NCBI RefSeq assembly: GCF_033473495.1
Contig: NC_088938.1
Coordinates: 1,674,001 to 1,738,000 of the forward strand
Length of the DNA stretch: 64,000 nt
DNA from: Cercospora beticola
Taxonomy: Eukaryota > Ascomycota > Dothideomycetes > Mycosphaerellales > Mycosphaerellaceae
Direction: 5' to 3'
The translations under genes and the position numbers were made by a program. This document shows, one piece after another, positions 1 to 9,791 of the stretch. Position 1 is the stretch's first letter; each line of letters opens with the position of its first letter. Below the pieces are notes generated by a model that was given only the letters and a program-made list of their open reading frames with translations, ran no database searches and was not told the DNA's origin.

Positions 1-1
1 C

Positions 2-1888
2 CTACTCCCTCTCGGGAATTATGCCTCCGGATCTTTCACTTTCCCAATCCCCATTTACGGCACTAATGCTGAACTCATAGTTCCACTTCCCTCCGATGCA
101 GAACACATCTGCTTTCTTATCCCGCCAAACACGCCCGTCTGTCTCAGCGACATGGTCTATGTTCGTCAATGCCCGGACGTAGACCAGGAAACCAGCGATA
201 CTCTTCGCAGATGAACTGTGTTCATAATCCCAAGCAAGATTTACGGTATTGCCTTCAACGGGTCCTTCGATTCTCAAATTCAGTGGCCTCGCCAACGACA
301 ACGGTTGGTCATACCCTGCTGTAATTCCCCCGTCATCGTCATCAGCAGCACCAACTCGAACAGCTCTGCCGTGGCCCCATTCTCCATGCACCCACTCTGC
401 GTCCTTCGTCACATCAAGTCCAATGCCCGTCTCATCAACCCACTCTCCATGCTTAGTCCTTAAACACCATCCTCTCACCATGATCCATTGAATCACATCC
501 CCTTCCGGCAAGCCTTTGATTTCACTCTTGGTACCAAGCGAGCCTTGTAAAGAAGGAAACGCATCACCACGATCATCATCTTTGTACAAGACTTCATATC
601 GACTGATCACGCGTTCTGTCTCCGGAGACGTCCAAGATATCCCGAAACCGCCACGAATTGGCCGAGTCTTGATGTGAGTTGGAGCGGGGATGGGGGTATG
701 TGTGCAGGAGCATGTGCAGACACGGGACCAAGGACCATGTTCGAAGCCGTGAGTGCACCGGATTTGCAATTCGAGGCGTGAGTCCTTGGATGTTTCGATG
801 TCGATTCGAGGGGAGTTGGAATGTATGATATTCCAGGAGTCGTTTGATTCTTCTTCATAGGAATTTCTCTCGGGGCGCAGATCACGATGGCGAATCTCGT
901 ATGCAGCGCCAAAAACTTCCTGCCAGGTGACATTAATGCCCATCGGTGTACTCTTCGAGACGATGTCCTTCGGATCGCGGAGATCGCGCTTGGGCACATC
1001 CTTCGGGACTTTCAACGTCTTCTCTCCCAGTCCAAAGTCGTTATGCAGAGCCTCTGAAAACGCCTGAGCAATCTGAAACTCTCCCAGTGCACTCGGGTGT
1101 AGTCCATCATAGGCCGCAGGCGCCCAGTCTCGATACTGAGGCCCACAATCATAATGCTTCGCAACATTCACTGCCACCACTCGACTATTCTTCTTCGACC
1201 ACTCCTTTGCCTTGACTGGAAGCAGGTCATTGAAGCGTTTCGTATTTTCCAACAAATCCTCTCTCCCTTCCATATACGTCCGATTGACAATATTCCCCAA
1301 GGCGAAATCTACATCAGGTTTCACAGCTCGCGTTCTCTCCACGATTTTATGCAAGCTATCCAAAGTGCCGTCCGCATCTGAGACCCACCAACCAACATCA
1401 TTGAAGCCTAGGAGACTCAGGATGAGATCTGGCTGCCAGTCTGACACCACATCGGCAATGGTATCTTTGCACTGAAATGCCTGATAGCCCCATGTCGCGA
1501 AGTGACGTGAGCCAGCTTTGAACTTCAGGTTCACATCGGGCGCATAGCCCCAATCAATGTGGACTGCATGATGGTTATAGGGATCATCTTCGCCTGGGAG
1601 AGGAGCGGGATGCGGGATATTGGGCGGGTCAGGGCCTTTCACGCCAGTATAGGGTCCCACGAAAGAGACTAGTGTCTTCGAACGCCTGCCAGCTTCGGTG
1701 TTGAAGGGATCGCCGGGATAAAGCAGTTTCTCTTGCTTGAACCATTGCCACAATCGGTATCGCCATGTGTAGTCGCCCTCTCCTCCGTGTGTGATGGAGT
1801 CTCCAAGGATCAATATCTTCAGATGCTTCTTTGCGTGGTGGCCTTGAATGCTGAGCTTGGCCAGGCTCCCGGTTGCTTCGGGATCCAT
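2..1888 (-). CDS. SGNH/GDSL-family hydrolase with C-terminal FN3-like region
   Basis: Single-exon gene for 628 residues; its stop codon lies right at the window edge. Near the N terminus the block I motif GDSITHGGEGDYTWR places the nucleophile serine at about residue 31, and DGLHPS near residue 262 supplies the catalytic Asp/His of block V. GFNDVGWW lies between them where block III is expected. These are hallmarks of SGNH esterases/lipases. The second half (about residues 290-628) looks like beta-strand repeats with Trp/Tyr spacing resembling fibronectin type III modules, as in secreted carbohydrate esterases. No clear signal peptide precedes block I, so either the protein is cytosolic or a 5' exon is missing. 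The substrate is unknown. The family call is firm; the FN3 call is inferred from pattern only. Confidence 0.85.
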   Translation of the reverse strand: MDPEATGSLAKLSIQGHHAKKHLKILILGDSITHGGEGDYTWRYRLWQWFKQEKLLYPGDPFNTEAGRRSKTLVSFVGPYTGVKGPDPPNIPHPAPLPGEDDPYNHHAVHIDWGYAPDVNLKFKAGSRHFATWGYQAFQCKDTIADVVSDWQPDLILSLLGFNDVGWWVSDADGTLDSLHKIVERTRAVKPDVDFALGNIVNRTYMEGREDLLENTKRFNDLLPVKAKEWSKKNSRVVAVNVAKHYDCGPQYRDWAPAAYDGLHPSALGEFQIAQAFSEALHNDFGLGEKTLKVPKDVPKRDLRDPKDIVSKSTPMGINVTWQEVFGAAYEIRHRDLRPERNSYEEESNDSWNIIHSNSPRIDIETSKDSRLELQIRCTHGFEHGPWSRVCTCSCTHTPIPAPTHIKTRPIRGGFGISWTSPETERVISRYEVLYKDDDRGDAFPSLQGSLGTKSEIKGLPEGDVIQWIMVRGWCLRTKHGEWVDETGIGLDVTKDAEWVHGEWGHGRAVRVGAADDDDGGITAGYDQPLSLARPLNLRIEGPVEGNTVNLAWDYEHSSSAKSIAGFLVYVRALTNIDHVAETDGRVWRDKKADVFCIGGKWNYEFSISAVNGDWESERSGGIIPERE

Positions 1889-2429
1889 TTTCGGTGACGA
1901 TCTAAGTCAATGTGTCGCTGGACTGTACCATTGCTTGAAACGAACCACAGTTCCAATTAAGGATTGATGAGGGATGTTGTTTCGAGGTCTCGAAATTGTC
2001 AATAGACGTGAAGTCAGTCGCCGGCGAAGTGGGAGATGGAATGGCAACGACCGGTCCAATCACGACTTGCCAATGCTACATTGATGCTGCGCTAGCTATT
2101 TTGGAGATGTGAACCGTTCATATATTTACATGGATACTGTTGTACAATATGTATGGCATCTGGTTGCCGGCCTCGTGTCTTCATGCATGTCCACGTCTCA
2201 CTGGACTGCCTTCTAGCACAGAAGTGGCGATCCTCTCAGCTTGCTTCCGAAATGCTGATATCCCTCACGCCACAAATTGTCGAGACGACATTGCACGACA
2301 ATGTATCGTGCGAAGCCGAGAAACGAGCATCGTGCAGTCTGGCGAGGCTCCTCTAGCTTCTACCCCTAGCCGCGCAGGTATCACTCCTGCTAGACGCTTC
2401 TCAATCACCCACGTCGTGTGTTGTTCCTC
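1889..2429. other. intergenic, no gene seen
   Basis: This is the promoter side of the SGNH hydrolase and the 3' side of the NDUFAF3-like gene. Open frames here run into the antisense strand of the neighbour and show no domain or splice logic. Confidence 0.6.
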
Positions 2430-3242
2430 TCACTTTCCCTCCCTCCATCCTACTGGCACCAATGCTGCAGCAACTTGCTGTGTCCCTCTCTCTGTGGCCA
2501 ACATATTGAACTGTGCCGCGGCGTTCCTCGTATCCTGCACTTCAATTCTGATGCCCAACTCGGCGATGTCTCTCCTCGTCTGCGGGCTCACTGGCACGAT
2601 CTTCTCGCCAGTCCCCAGGATCAATAGATCCGGCTTAGGCCACACCAGGTCCAACACGCCCCACACGCTCTTATCCACTTCGAACATGCCTTTCGGATTC
2701 CTCAATTTCCCTGCTGCGCTCGACACGCCTTTCTTGTCGTCTCCAGCTGACCCAGCGCCGATCGTGCCTTCTTTACGCCCTGGTCTGACCCATGGCCGCC
2801 ACTTGAAAGCTTCACCTCCTACCAGCAGTACTCCCGCATTGGTGACTTTCAGGCCGGAGTCGAGAGCAAAGCCGTCATCGAAGCATGCGTCGACAGCTGT
2901 TGAAGGCGGGGCCATGTTTCCGAGCATGTTCATGGCCGCAAAATCTGTCTGCGTATCCTCTTTGCTCGCGGGTCCACGATCGCGACTTTTCGGAGGACGT
3001 GACTTGCCGGCGGATGCTGGATCCTGTGTGCGTGCTGTGGAGCTGAGAGATCGCGTTCGCTGATTTGGGAATATCGAGGCCACATGCCTGCCTTTTCTGC
3101 TTTGTGGGGCGCGCTCATGTTGTATTCTCTGCCCAATGGCTGTTGCATATGGTGCCGCGGTGGTCGAATGTCCACTGCAGCAGCAGCGAACAGCTGCAGA
3201 GAAAGCCGCTAAGGACGATTGCGGCCGCAGACTTTGGGCCAT
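2430..3242 (-). CDS. Mth938/NDUFAF3-domain mitochondrial protein (complex I assembly factor-like)
   Basis: Single-exon, 270 residues from an ATG. The first 70 or so residues are rich in Arg, Ser and Ala with almost no acids, as in a mitochondrial presequence. The C-terminal part (about residues 125-270) carries the Mth938/DUF498 fold signature: TNAGVLLVGGEAFKWRPW, then LVWPKPDLLILGTGEKIVPVS, and RRDIAELGIRIEVQDTRNA followed by AAQFNMLATE. In animals the family member NDUFAF3 helps assemble respiratory complex I in the matrix; the same role is inferred here. A glycine-rich insert near residues 160-185 is typical of filamentous fungal versions. A 307-residue open frame on the opposite strand is a shadow of this gene. 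Confidence 0.85.
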   Translation of the reverse strand: MAQSLRPQSSLAAFSAAVRCCCSGHSTTAAPYATAIGQRIQHERAPQSRKGRHVASIFPNQRTRSLSSTARTQDPASAGKSRPPKSRDRGPASKEDTQTDFAAMNMLGNMAPPSTAVDACFDDGFALDSGLKVTNAGVLLVGGEAFKWRPWVRPGRKEGTIGAGSAGDDKKGVSSAAGKLRNPKGMFEVDKSVWGVLDLVWPKPDLLILGTGEKIVPVSPQTRRDIAELGIRIEVQDTRNAAAQFNMLATERGTQQVAAALVPVGWREGK

Positions 3243-3736
3243 TTCGAGATCCTGGCGATGCCGATCCTGTTCGTGATCCAGCTAACTTGATGGTATCCCA
3301 ACTGTCACAATGTACAATCAATGGAGATAGAAGTGGGAGCAGCAGCATAGTGATGGAATTTCGGCCCGTCGCTGCAGCTCATGAAGAGCGCGTCATGAAT
3401 TGGCGTTGTGCAAGTGGCCAGTGCATCAAATGTTCCTTCGACATCCTGGCCTCTCCATCCATACACCTCTGTGCGTTGACATGCAATGAAATCCTCGAAA
3501 TCGGTATTATCGCTACTCTGCATCAAAACACGTGCACTGACGAGCAATGAAGATGCCCTCAGTTGCCCCCACGGCCGCTGACATGCGTGGTTCATCGTCC
3601 TCGACATGCCATCCACATCGCATCAACTCTATGTGAGCAATCCTCGCTGCACCGCTGTCTCCGCCGTCCAAGGTTCAGGTCTATCTGCCGACAATCTCCT
3701 CCGCCGCCTGAACCACGCGGTGCCCGTTGGTGGACC
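3243..3736. other. intergenic, no gene seen
   Basis: About 490 bp between the start of the NDUFAF3-like gene and the stop of the alpha/beta hydrolase. Only overlapping short frames on both strands; nothing recognisable. Confidence 0.6.
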
Positions 3737-4873
3737 TCACACTCCCAGCAACCACTTGAAGCCCGCCAACGTGTCCTGCACGTATTCTGTGCTCCGATCC
3801 AACTCCGGCCAATTTGTCCAGAACATATGCCCATAACCATCATACACTTCGAGCCTCGTCTTGACTCTATTTTCTCTCAAGACACTCTCATAGATCAGAG
3901 CTTCGTCTCGTAATGGATCTAATCCAGCAACTTGCAGATAACAAGCAGGCAATCCGGCCAGATCCGGATGCAACAATGGATTGAACCGTGTATCAGTAGA
4001 GCCTTCACCTGCAAAATTCGGAGGCGCGTGAGTGACGAATTTGTCTCCGAATAGAGGATCGTTGATAGACTCCTTCCGACTGCGATATTCGGACTTCCAC
4101 TTCTCTGGAACCGCATCCCACCACAACAGTGACGGCACAGAAAGATATTGTCCTGTAATCGCAGGCTTCATCCCATCGTCTCGCGTCATCTGGGACATGA
4201 CAGCAGCTAGATTGCCTCCAGCGCTGGAACCTCCTACAATAAAACCAGCTGTTGGATCTCCGGGAAGCTCAGAACTTTGCGGCGATGCCGTCTTCGCAAT
4301 GTATGTAACCACATCGTAGCAGTCTTCTACGCATTTTGGCCATGGGTGTTCGGGTCCTAGTCGGTAATCGACATTGATACAGAGTGCTCCAATATCTCGC
4401 GCAAACATGCGGCAGTTCAGGTCTTCATCTGTCAGGTCGCCCATTGTCCAGCCGCCTTCGTGTCTAAATGTAGTTAGTATTTGAGTCAATGTGTAGCCTC
4501 AAGAACGAAAAACACACAGCATGACGATGACAGGTGCTGACTTCGAGACAGATCTCACTGGTTTATAGATCCTGACGGGGATCTGGTAGCCGTCTCTGGC
4601 TTGTATCGTGCCCATCTTCTCATGAACTTGATCAGGAATCGGGCCTGGGATCGGATAAAGATGTCGCAACTTTGCGAGATGGTCCGCTCTTCGCTGTCGC
4701 CATTCTGAATGCTCGCCCCCTACTGCAGGTCCTGCACGTTGTTCAACAGCCTGTGATCTTGCAAGTCAGTATGCTGCTCTGCATTTTCAAGGTCGGCAAC
4801 ATCTGTGTACCTTCGCCAGTGGCGAGGCAACTGTGCCCATGCGCACGCGATCTTGCTCTGTAATTATGGGCAT
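3737..4873 (-). CDS. alpha/beta hydrolase, hormone-sensitive-lipase type, 3 exons
   Basis: I rebuilt three exons: 4811-4873, 4518-4750 and 3737-4463, giving 340 residues in frame. Intron 2 has a perfect TACTAAC branch site; intron 1 has ACTGAC before CACAG. Joining exons 2 and 3 creates VIVMLHEGGW, the oxyanion-hole motif (usually HGGG, here HEGG). The nucleophile elbow GGSSAGGNLA follows; LDPLRDEALIYE and YDGYGHMF supply the catalytic Asp and His. This is the layout of the HSL/esterase family acting on acyl esters or lactones. There is no signal peptide, so it is probably cytosolic. The E in HEGG is unusual but leaves the following glycines in place. The substrate cannot be told from sequence. 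Confidence 0.85.
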
Positions 4874-5312
4874 CTTCTGAAACTTTGGCGGACCTCGATG
4901 ACTTCCTCAAAGTTGTCGGCGATGTGGCACTGGAGAAAGAAGGATGCAAGAAGGTGCGGCAAGTTGAAGCTCGGCTCGATACAATACCGCGACGTTGATC
5001 AACCTTGGCAAGAGCTGATGCTGGTCATCGGGAAAGGGCAGCCACACACAACTACTCCAAACACTTCTACAAGCAGAAAATCTTCGCAAGAACACCGAGA
5101 AAAGAGTCAACAAGCTGACATTTGCTCCACTGCTCTAAAGATGCACGCACGTCAAACCTCCTAGCCTCAGAATACTCCTCAAAACCATCGAACCGCTCGA
5201 TCAAGCCCACGAAACGGCTTCATGAAGCTCATCTGACTTCGATCGCTGCAAAAGCCCACCGGCTTGTCCAGGACTTAGTCACAGTCATTGCAGAACCAAT
5301 ACCTTCCTTCAA
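4874..5312. other. intergenic, no gene seen
   Basis: About 440 bp forming the upstream region of the alpha/beta hydrolase and the 3' flank of the first small secreted protein gene. No convincing open frame. Confidence 0.55.
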
Positions 5313-5798
5313 TCACCCACACAACGCGACACAGCACAGAACATTGCCTCGCACACTAGTACACTTCCCGTCTTTCACTTCATCTTCGTCGGTATCTCCC
5401 TTTTTCTGTGAAGTTCCAAGAAGAGATTAGCAACATCGCCTTCACAGCCATCGCATGATCTCTCCCTTCGATTCCAGTCCACAGCCAAACGACGAAAGTT
5501 GTCATCACCAATACCGCACTCAGGAAGGAAAGGCTCTATGGAAAGATGAACTTACGCAAGTAACATTGCACTTGGTCTTCCCATCTAGCGCCGTCTTCTC
5601 ATCTATCTTGTTTTTCTTGCAAGTGTCGGTGCTATCGTCGCATTGCCCATGAGCTGCCAAAATGGCTTGCTGAATTGCATTCAGGTTCGTGGACTGAGAA
5701 TTGTCGATTGCATGTTCGAGTGGCGATGGGAGAGCGAGGGTGATGCCACAGAGGCCGAGAAGGGAAAGGAGAACTGTGGATGCAGATGAGAGAAGCAT
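5313..5798 (-). CDS. small secreted cysteine-rich protein 1 (tandem family)
   Basis: Two exons, 5556-5798 and 5313-5405, with a 150-bp intron (GTAAGT donor, TGCTAAT branch, CACAG acceptor), give 111 residues. Residues 1-22 form a signal peptide with a leucine-rich core. The mature part is short, polar and has eight cysteines: C-x6-C-x16-C-x3-C, then the intron, then x14-C-x8-C-C-x3-C. The intron falls in phase 0 straight after the fourth cysteine, exactly as in the next two genes on the same strand, and the second exons align (GKC, V.GN, CC...C). This shared structure is the main reason for choosing this distant acceptor. No known family is recognised; it has the look of a secreted effector or antimicrobial peptide. 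The long intron should be checked with RNA. Confidence 0.75.
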
Positions 5799-5876
5799 CT
5801 CGAGATGCTTATTGTGTGCGGTTCGTGAAAGCGATGGTACGAGTGATCATATCCGAGAAAAGAAGGCCAAGTTGGC

Positions 5877-5883
5877 TTTTATA
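5877..5883 (-). promoter_or_regulatory. TATA box of secreted protein gene 1
   Basis: TATAAAA on the minus strand about 80 bases upstream of the start codon, a good distance for a fungal core promoter with a short leader. Confidence 0.5.
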
Positions 5884-6165
5884 CCTCACGGATAGGTGAG
5901 CCACGTTGTATACTTGTATCGATGCATAATACTTCCCGGATCATTCTTCGGAGTAATATTTCATCATACGACTGTAGCCAACTTGTCCAAGGAAAGCTGT
6001 GCCGTGAAGCTCAGACCGTCCCTCCAGACTGGGCTTCAGTCAACCAGCTCATCCCCTGTCCAGAATCAAGAAAGGCATGTCAGGCAAAAGTCAAAACGTT
6101 GCCCTACCAGCTCTTCCATAAATTCAGAAACCACTCGATATCACCATAACACTCTTGTCATCTCC

Positions 6166-6534
6166 TTAACAGGGTCCAAAGCAGCATCTCATGTTTCCTC
6201 CCACATTGGAACAAGATCCGCCATGATTGAGAATTCCATTCTACGTGCCGAGTGTCAGTCTCTCTTCTACACGATGAAGAAATTTGAGTATGAAGGTTAA
6301 GCAGAATAATGATCTTACGCATTCAATTTTACATGCAGCTCCCGCGGGTGAGTTTTGAGTTTTGCACGTGTCCGTCGTCTCATCGCATATATCAGCATTG
6401 GTCTGAAAGACTGTGTTCTCTTGCATGACATCGGACGAGGCCGAGTCGAGATTGGTGTCGAGTACAGCAGCCATTGCCCATGGGAGAACGAAGAGGCAGA
6501 TGAGGAGCCGCGATGGAGTAGATGTAAGGTGCAT
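6166..6534 (-). CDS. small secreted cysteine-rich protein 2 (tandem family)
   Basis: Exons 6319-6534 and 6166-6240 around a 78-bp intron (GTAAGA donor, CTGAC branch, CGTAG acceptor) give 96 residues. I start at the ATG that begins a clear signal peptide (LLICLFVLPWAMA core); the frame stays open further upstream but lacks such a leader. Mature cysteines follow C-x6-C-x10-C-x3-C, intron, x9-C-x8-C-C-x3-C. The segment CDETTDTCK matches CDDSTDTCK of gene 1, and exon 2 (GGSC, NVGGN, RCCFGPC) matches both neighbours. The gene lies 367 bp upstream of gene 1 on the same strand. Function unknown; secretion and disulphide folding are inferred. Confidence 0.8.
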
Positions 6535-6650
6535 GTTGTGTCTTGTTTCGGGGGGTTGTGGTCCTTGAACTCCTTCGCTGCGGTTTCGTGGAGTCTCTTC
6601 GGGCTGCAAATAAGTCTTGGTTGCTCGTCTTCTGTGGCAGCTGAATGGTA

Positions 6651-6657
6651 TTATATA
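6651..6657 (-). promoter_or_regulatory. TATA box of secreted protein gene 2
   Basis: TATATAA on the minus strand about 117-123 bases upstream of the chosen start codon. It also supports the downstream start: the longer open frame would begin upstream of this box. Confidence 0.45.
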
Positions 6658-7005
6658 TCTCGTCAATGCCTCATAGCTTATCATTGGTATACGAGGAGTG
6701 GGAGCTTTGACGATCAACATCGTTTGGAGCGCTAGGTACTGACCTTTAGGGCTTTGGAACTCCAACCTGTTCTTACAGTGTTAGCAGTATGTGAAGCAGG
6801 CATTGTACGTCCACGGAAGTTAACTGAGTTCAGAGCAACGACCATTCGTGGTAGGAAATACGAAGCTCTGCCCTATGATAGATAGACTATGCTTGGCGCT
6901 GAACGCTGTTGTCCTGTCCAAGATTGAAGTTCTGTCGCTAATCAGTATCCCAATCTAGCTCAGAACATTGAACATGCAATACTCACTCCTCAACACAGAG
7001 TGTAT

Positions 7006-7362
7006 TCACCCACAAAGCCCAAAGCAACACTGAAAGTTTCCTTGAACGTCCACACACTTGCCTCCCTTCGTTGTCTTACCATTCTGTTCATCACATCACG
7101 TAAGCCTCGCTGCAGGTATACTATGGCATGACTCTAGCCACTCATAACTTACGCAGATAGCCATGCAATCGTCGCCCAAGTTCAGCGAATAGAGTTTGCA
7201 AGAGTCCAGTTTGCAACCTGGTTGGCCGTCGCAAAGCTCTTGGATGATATCGACTGCTCGTGAAGAACACTGCGCATTGTCCGAGCCAGTATTCGGTGCT
7301 TGTGGGCTCGCGAAAACGACAGCGAGAGACGAGAGCAGAAGGGCGGTACTGATGAACTGCAT
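7006..7362 (-). CDS. small secreted cysteine-rich protein 3 (tandem family)
   Basis: Exons 7153-7362 and 7006-7083 with a 69-bp intron (GTAAGT donor, AACAG acceptor) give 95 residues. An in-frame ATG at 7398 would add 12 residues before the signal peptide, so the start at 7362 is preferred. The mature protein has ten cysteines: C-x11-C-x5-C-x4-C-x10-C-x3-C, intron, x9-C-x8-C-C-x3-C. The phase-0 intron again sits directly after the C-x3-C pair, and exon 2 is nearly the same as in gene 2 (start NG, then GGKC, QGN, CCFGLCG). It is the most diverged of the three in its first exon, which has two more cysteines. Function unknown. Confidence 0.8.
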
Positions 7363-8045
7363 TTTGGATATTGGCTTGCGAATTTGCGACAGCTGCAAGA
7401 CGTGTGATGCGGGTTGACGAACTTTATCGTTGATGGAACGGGAGTAATTTTATGTCTCATGATCTGGTTTTCGTATTCGCGAGAACAGCGGTTGATCGAC
7501 TGACGAGAAATGCAGTCAGTGCTTTCCACTAGCAGCCGGCAATCATAAAGATGGTGAGACTGAGTCCAGATTCAAGAACACCTATGGCTGCGTGGGATCC
7601 ACGGACCCGGTTCTCAGTTGTTTAGACTCAATGGGCGGTAATCCCAAAATGGAGAACATAATCGGAAGGAGGACACCTGGTTCGTAGAAGTGTAAGGCTG
7701 AGCATCCTTGTTCGCAATGCAAGGAAACTCCAGTATCCCTCGGACTTCGTGCAAAAGCGTGCATCAACACGACTCCAGCACGGTGCTCATAGCTGATCCT
7801 GTAGAGCATGATGTTCGAATCGGAAGTGGTTATCTGCGATTGCTTCTCTTAATCAAAGGGAACTTGGTCCAGACAAGCTTCTCACCTTGATGGGCAAGGA
7901 TCCTGGAGGTCGATGAGACTTCTTGTCACCAATGCTTAAGTCATGCGGATGACATGGATGAGCAAAGTCAAATTGACCACGTTATTCCCAGGCTTTTCCC
8001 GAAATTCCTCGAAGAGCTACGACTTGCCAGGCAATGACCAATGAA
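7363..8045. other. intergenic between secreted protein 3 and the MITE
   Basis: About 680 bp. Near 7447-7453 the minus strand reads ATAAAAT, a possible TATA element for secreted protein gene 3. I found no fourth copy of the family here. Short frames look random. Confidence 0.5.
8037..8045. repeat. target-site duplication, left copy
   Basis: ACCAATGAA directly abutting the left inverted repeat of the MITE; identical to 8405-8413. Confidence 0.85.
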
Positions 8046-8404
8046 CCTCGCGGCTAAACCGAGCCCCAGTTGGCTTTCCAAACCCCAACCCTATGCCAGA
8101 ATTTAGCGACAATTTGAATAATACTTTAGACAAGCGACGCGAGCTTGCGAGCGAAGTAAGTACTCGGAGCTGCGAACTTGCGAGCAACAGCGACGACGTA
8201 CGATACCCGAGCGCGTAAGGCATAGGCCCCTTAAAAAGATAGCATTATTTCTTTTAGGCAACGAACGAGCGCGAGCCGGTAGGCGAGTGCCAGAGAGGCG
8301 CAGTGTCCCTCGAACGTAACATTCCGTTTTGATGGAATATTGATTGAATTTGATGGAGCAGCTGGGGCTCGGAGAGCCAACTGGGGCTCGGTTTATCCGC
8401 GAGG
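8046..8404. mobile_element. MITE with 42-bp terminal inverted repeats, Mutator-like
   Basis: The left end (CCTCGCGGCTAAACCGAGCC...) and the reverse complement of the right end (CCTCGCGGATAAACCGAGCC...) match at about 38 of 42 positions, enclosing 359 bp. The element is flanked on both sides by the identical 9-mer ACCAATGAA (8037-8045 and 8405-8413). A 9-bp target-site duplication with long inverted repeats is the hallmark of Mutator-like elements. The inside holds no coding sequence, only short GCGAGC/CGAGCG-rich stretches, so it is non-autonomous. The perfect duplication suggests a fairly recent insertion. It sits about 250 bp past the stop of the Dre2 gene. Confidence 0.88.
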
Positions 8405-8413
8405 ACCAATGAA
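8405..8413. repeat. target-site duplication, right copy
   Basis: ACCAATGAA directly abutting the right inverted repeat of the MITE; identical to 8037-8045. Confidence 0.85.
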
Positions 8414-8649
8414 GCGCCGAGTCGACCTCTGTGATAGCGTGGTAAGATCTGCCATTTGTAAAGTTCTAGTGGTGTAAAATAAAATGCTTACTCATGAATC
8501 TCAGACGCCATTGACCCTCGTCCACATGCGTCCTCTTTCCGTTCGGATGGGTATTGTGCAATTGTATCGCCGTCTATGCCAATCATTTGTCCGATTCGCA
8601 TGCACCCAACGCCTCGCTGATCCCATCAACCATTGCCATCGACATCGCT

Positions 8650-9791
8650 TTACAATTGAACAACATTGTTCAGCAATCGCACTTCCTCGCCCGGCTTGAA
8701 TGCGGGTAGACCAATATAAGGACATCCATCACAGCGGAAGGCATCGCCGAGAGCACAGTTGCCGCACGAGCCCACCTTGCCTTGAACAGTGAAGTCGACT
8801 TCGGTCAAGTCATCGGCAGCAAGTGTTGGTGCGGCCACGTTCAACTTTTGCAAGTTCTTGTCTGCTTCGGCGCGCTTGGCTTTGTCCTCTGCGGCAATGC
8901 GCTCAGCGAGACCGCACGTGCAGTCTTTGCATGCTCGCCTTCTCTTCGTTCCATCCGGCTTGCAAGCCTCGGCTGTGATAATGTCAGTGATCTGCTCTCG
9001 CATGAGACGCTTGTATACCACTTACGAATGTTTAGCGGCTTCTGTCTGTCCTCCTCGGTCAACAGCGTATCAGGATCAATTTTTCCGGCCCGCTCCAATT
9101 CGTCGTCGTCTGGAAATTCGTCCTCTGCGCTGTCCCAATCGGCTTCGTTCTCAATGAAGCCAACACCTGCAGGCGTGGACTTGACAGCGGGCGCGGCGCC
9201 GTTGCCATTGGTGTGCTGCACCTCGACATCGCCCATGTTGGCAGCCTCTAGCTCATTCGCAGGTACTGCCGCTGCATCGGCCTTCTTCTTTTTGCCAAAG
9301 CTCAATTTCACAGTCTGCGTGGAGGCAGTACTGTCTGGTTTCACCATTCCATCACCATTTCCATCCATTAAGCCTGCCAAAATAGCCTCTGTCTTCTCCG
9401 AACTCTGCACGGCGCCCAATTGTCCATCTTGACTCTTCAAGCGGCCGCCTGGCTTCAAGCTGTCCACTATCCGCTGCATGACTGCGCGGTCCAGTAGATT
9501 TGCGCCCTCATTGGATGAGCCAGCGTCTGAGAGTAGGAGTACAACATCGTATGTGGTCGCAGGAAGTGACACCAAGCCGACTGCCAGCCGATCCAGCATC
9601 TGAATGTCTGTCTGTGAGCGGTCATATGCCTCGGCCACTTCTGTCAGAGCGGAAGGGTGCGAGGCGACGGAAGGTGGGGCAAGAAGGAGCGTTCGGTTGT
9701 TCGAGGAGGCATTGGTCTGCTTGACGGGGGCAACGAAGTCATCAGTCATATCAAAGTCGGGCGTGTTGTCGATGAGCACGGAGGGCGCCAT
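8650..9791 (-). CDS. DRE2: Fe-S cluster assembly protein Dre2 (anamorsin/CIAPIN1)
   Basis: Two exons, 9026-9791 and 8650-8972, join in frame to 362 residues (53-bp intron, GTAAGT donor, CACAG acceptor). The N-terminal part is the degenerate SAM-methyltransferase-like domain, followed by an acidic linker ([20 protein letters not shown]). The C-terminal CIAPIN1 domain has both cluster motifs: EACK...[15 protein letters not shown] for the first Fe-S site and [19 protein letters not shown], the twin C-x2-C motif, for the second. In the cytosol Dre2 takes electrons from Tah18 and feeds Fe-S cluster assembly. The intron splits just before the first cysteine motif. The start ATGGCGCCC is at 9791; the much longer upstream open frame is non-coding. 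Length matches yeast and fungal orthologues. Confidence 0.95.

Noticed and set aside
2140..3063. 307-codon plus-strand open frame
   Set aside because: It is antisense to the NDUFAF3-like gene, whose domain motifs are unmistakable; no motif on the plus strand.
5313..7362. Hydrophobin identity for the secreted trio
   Set aside because: Hydrophobins need C-CC-C-C-CC-C; these have one CC pair only, near the C terminus.
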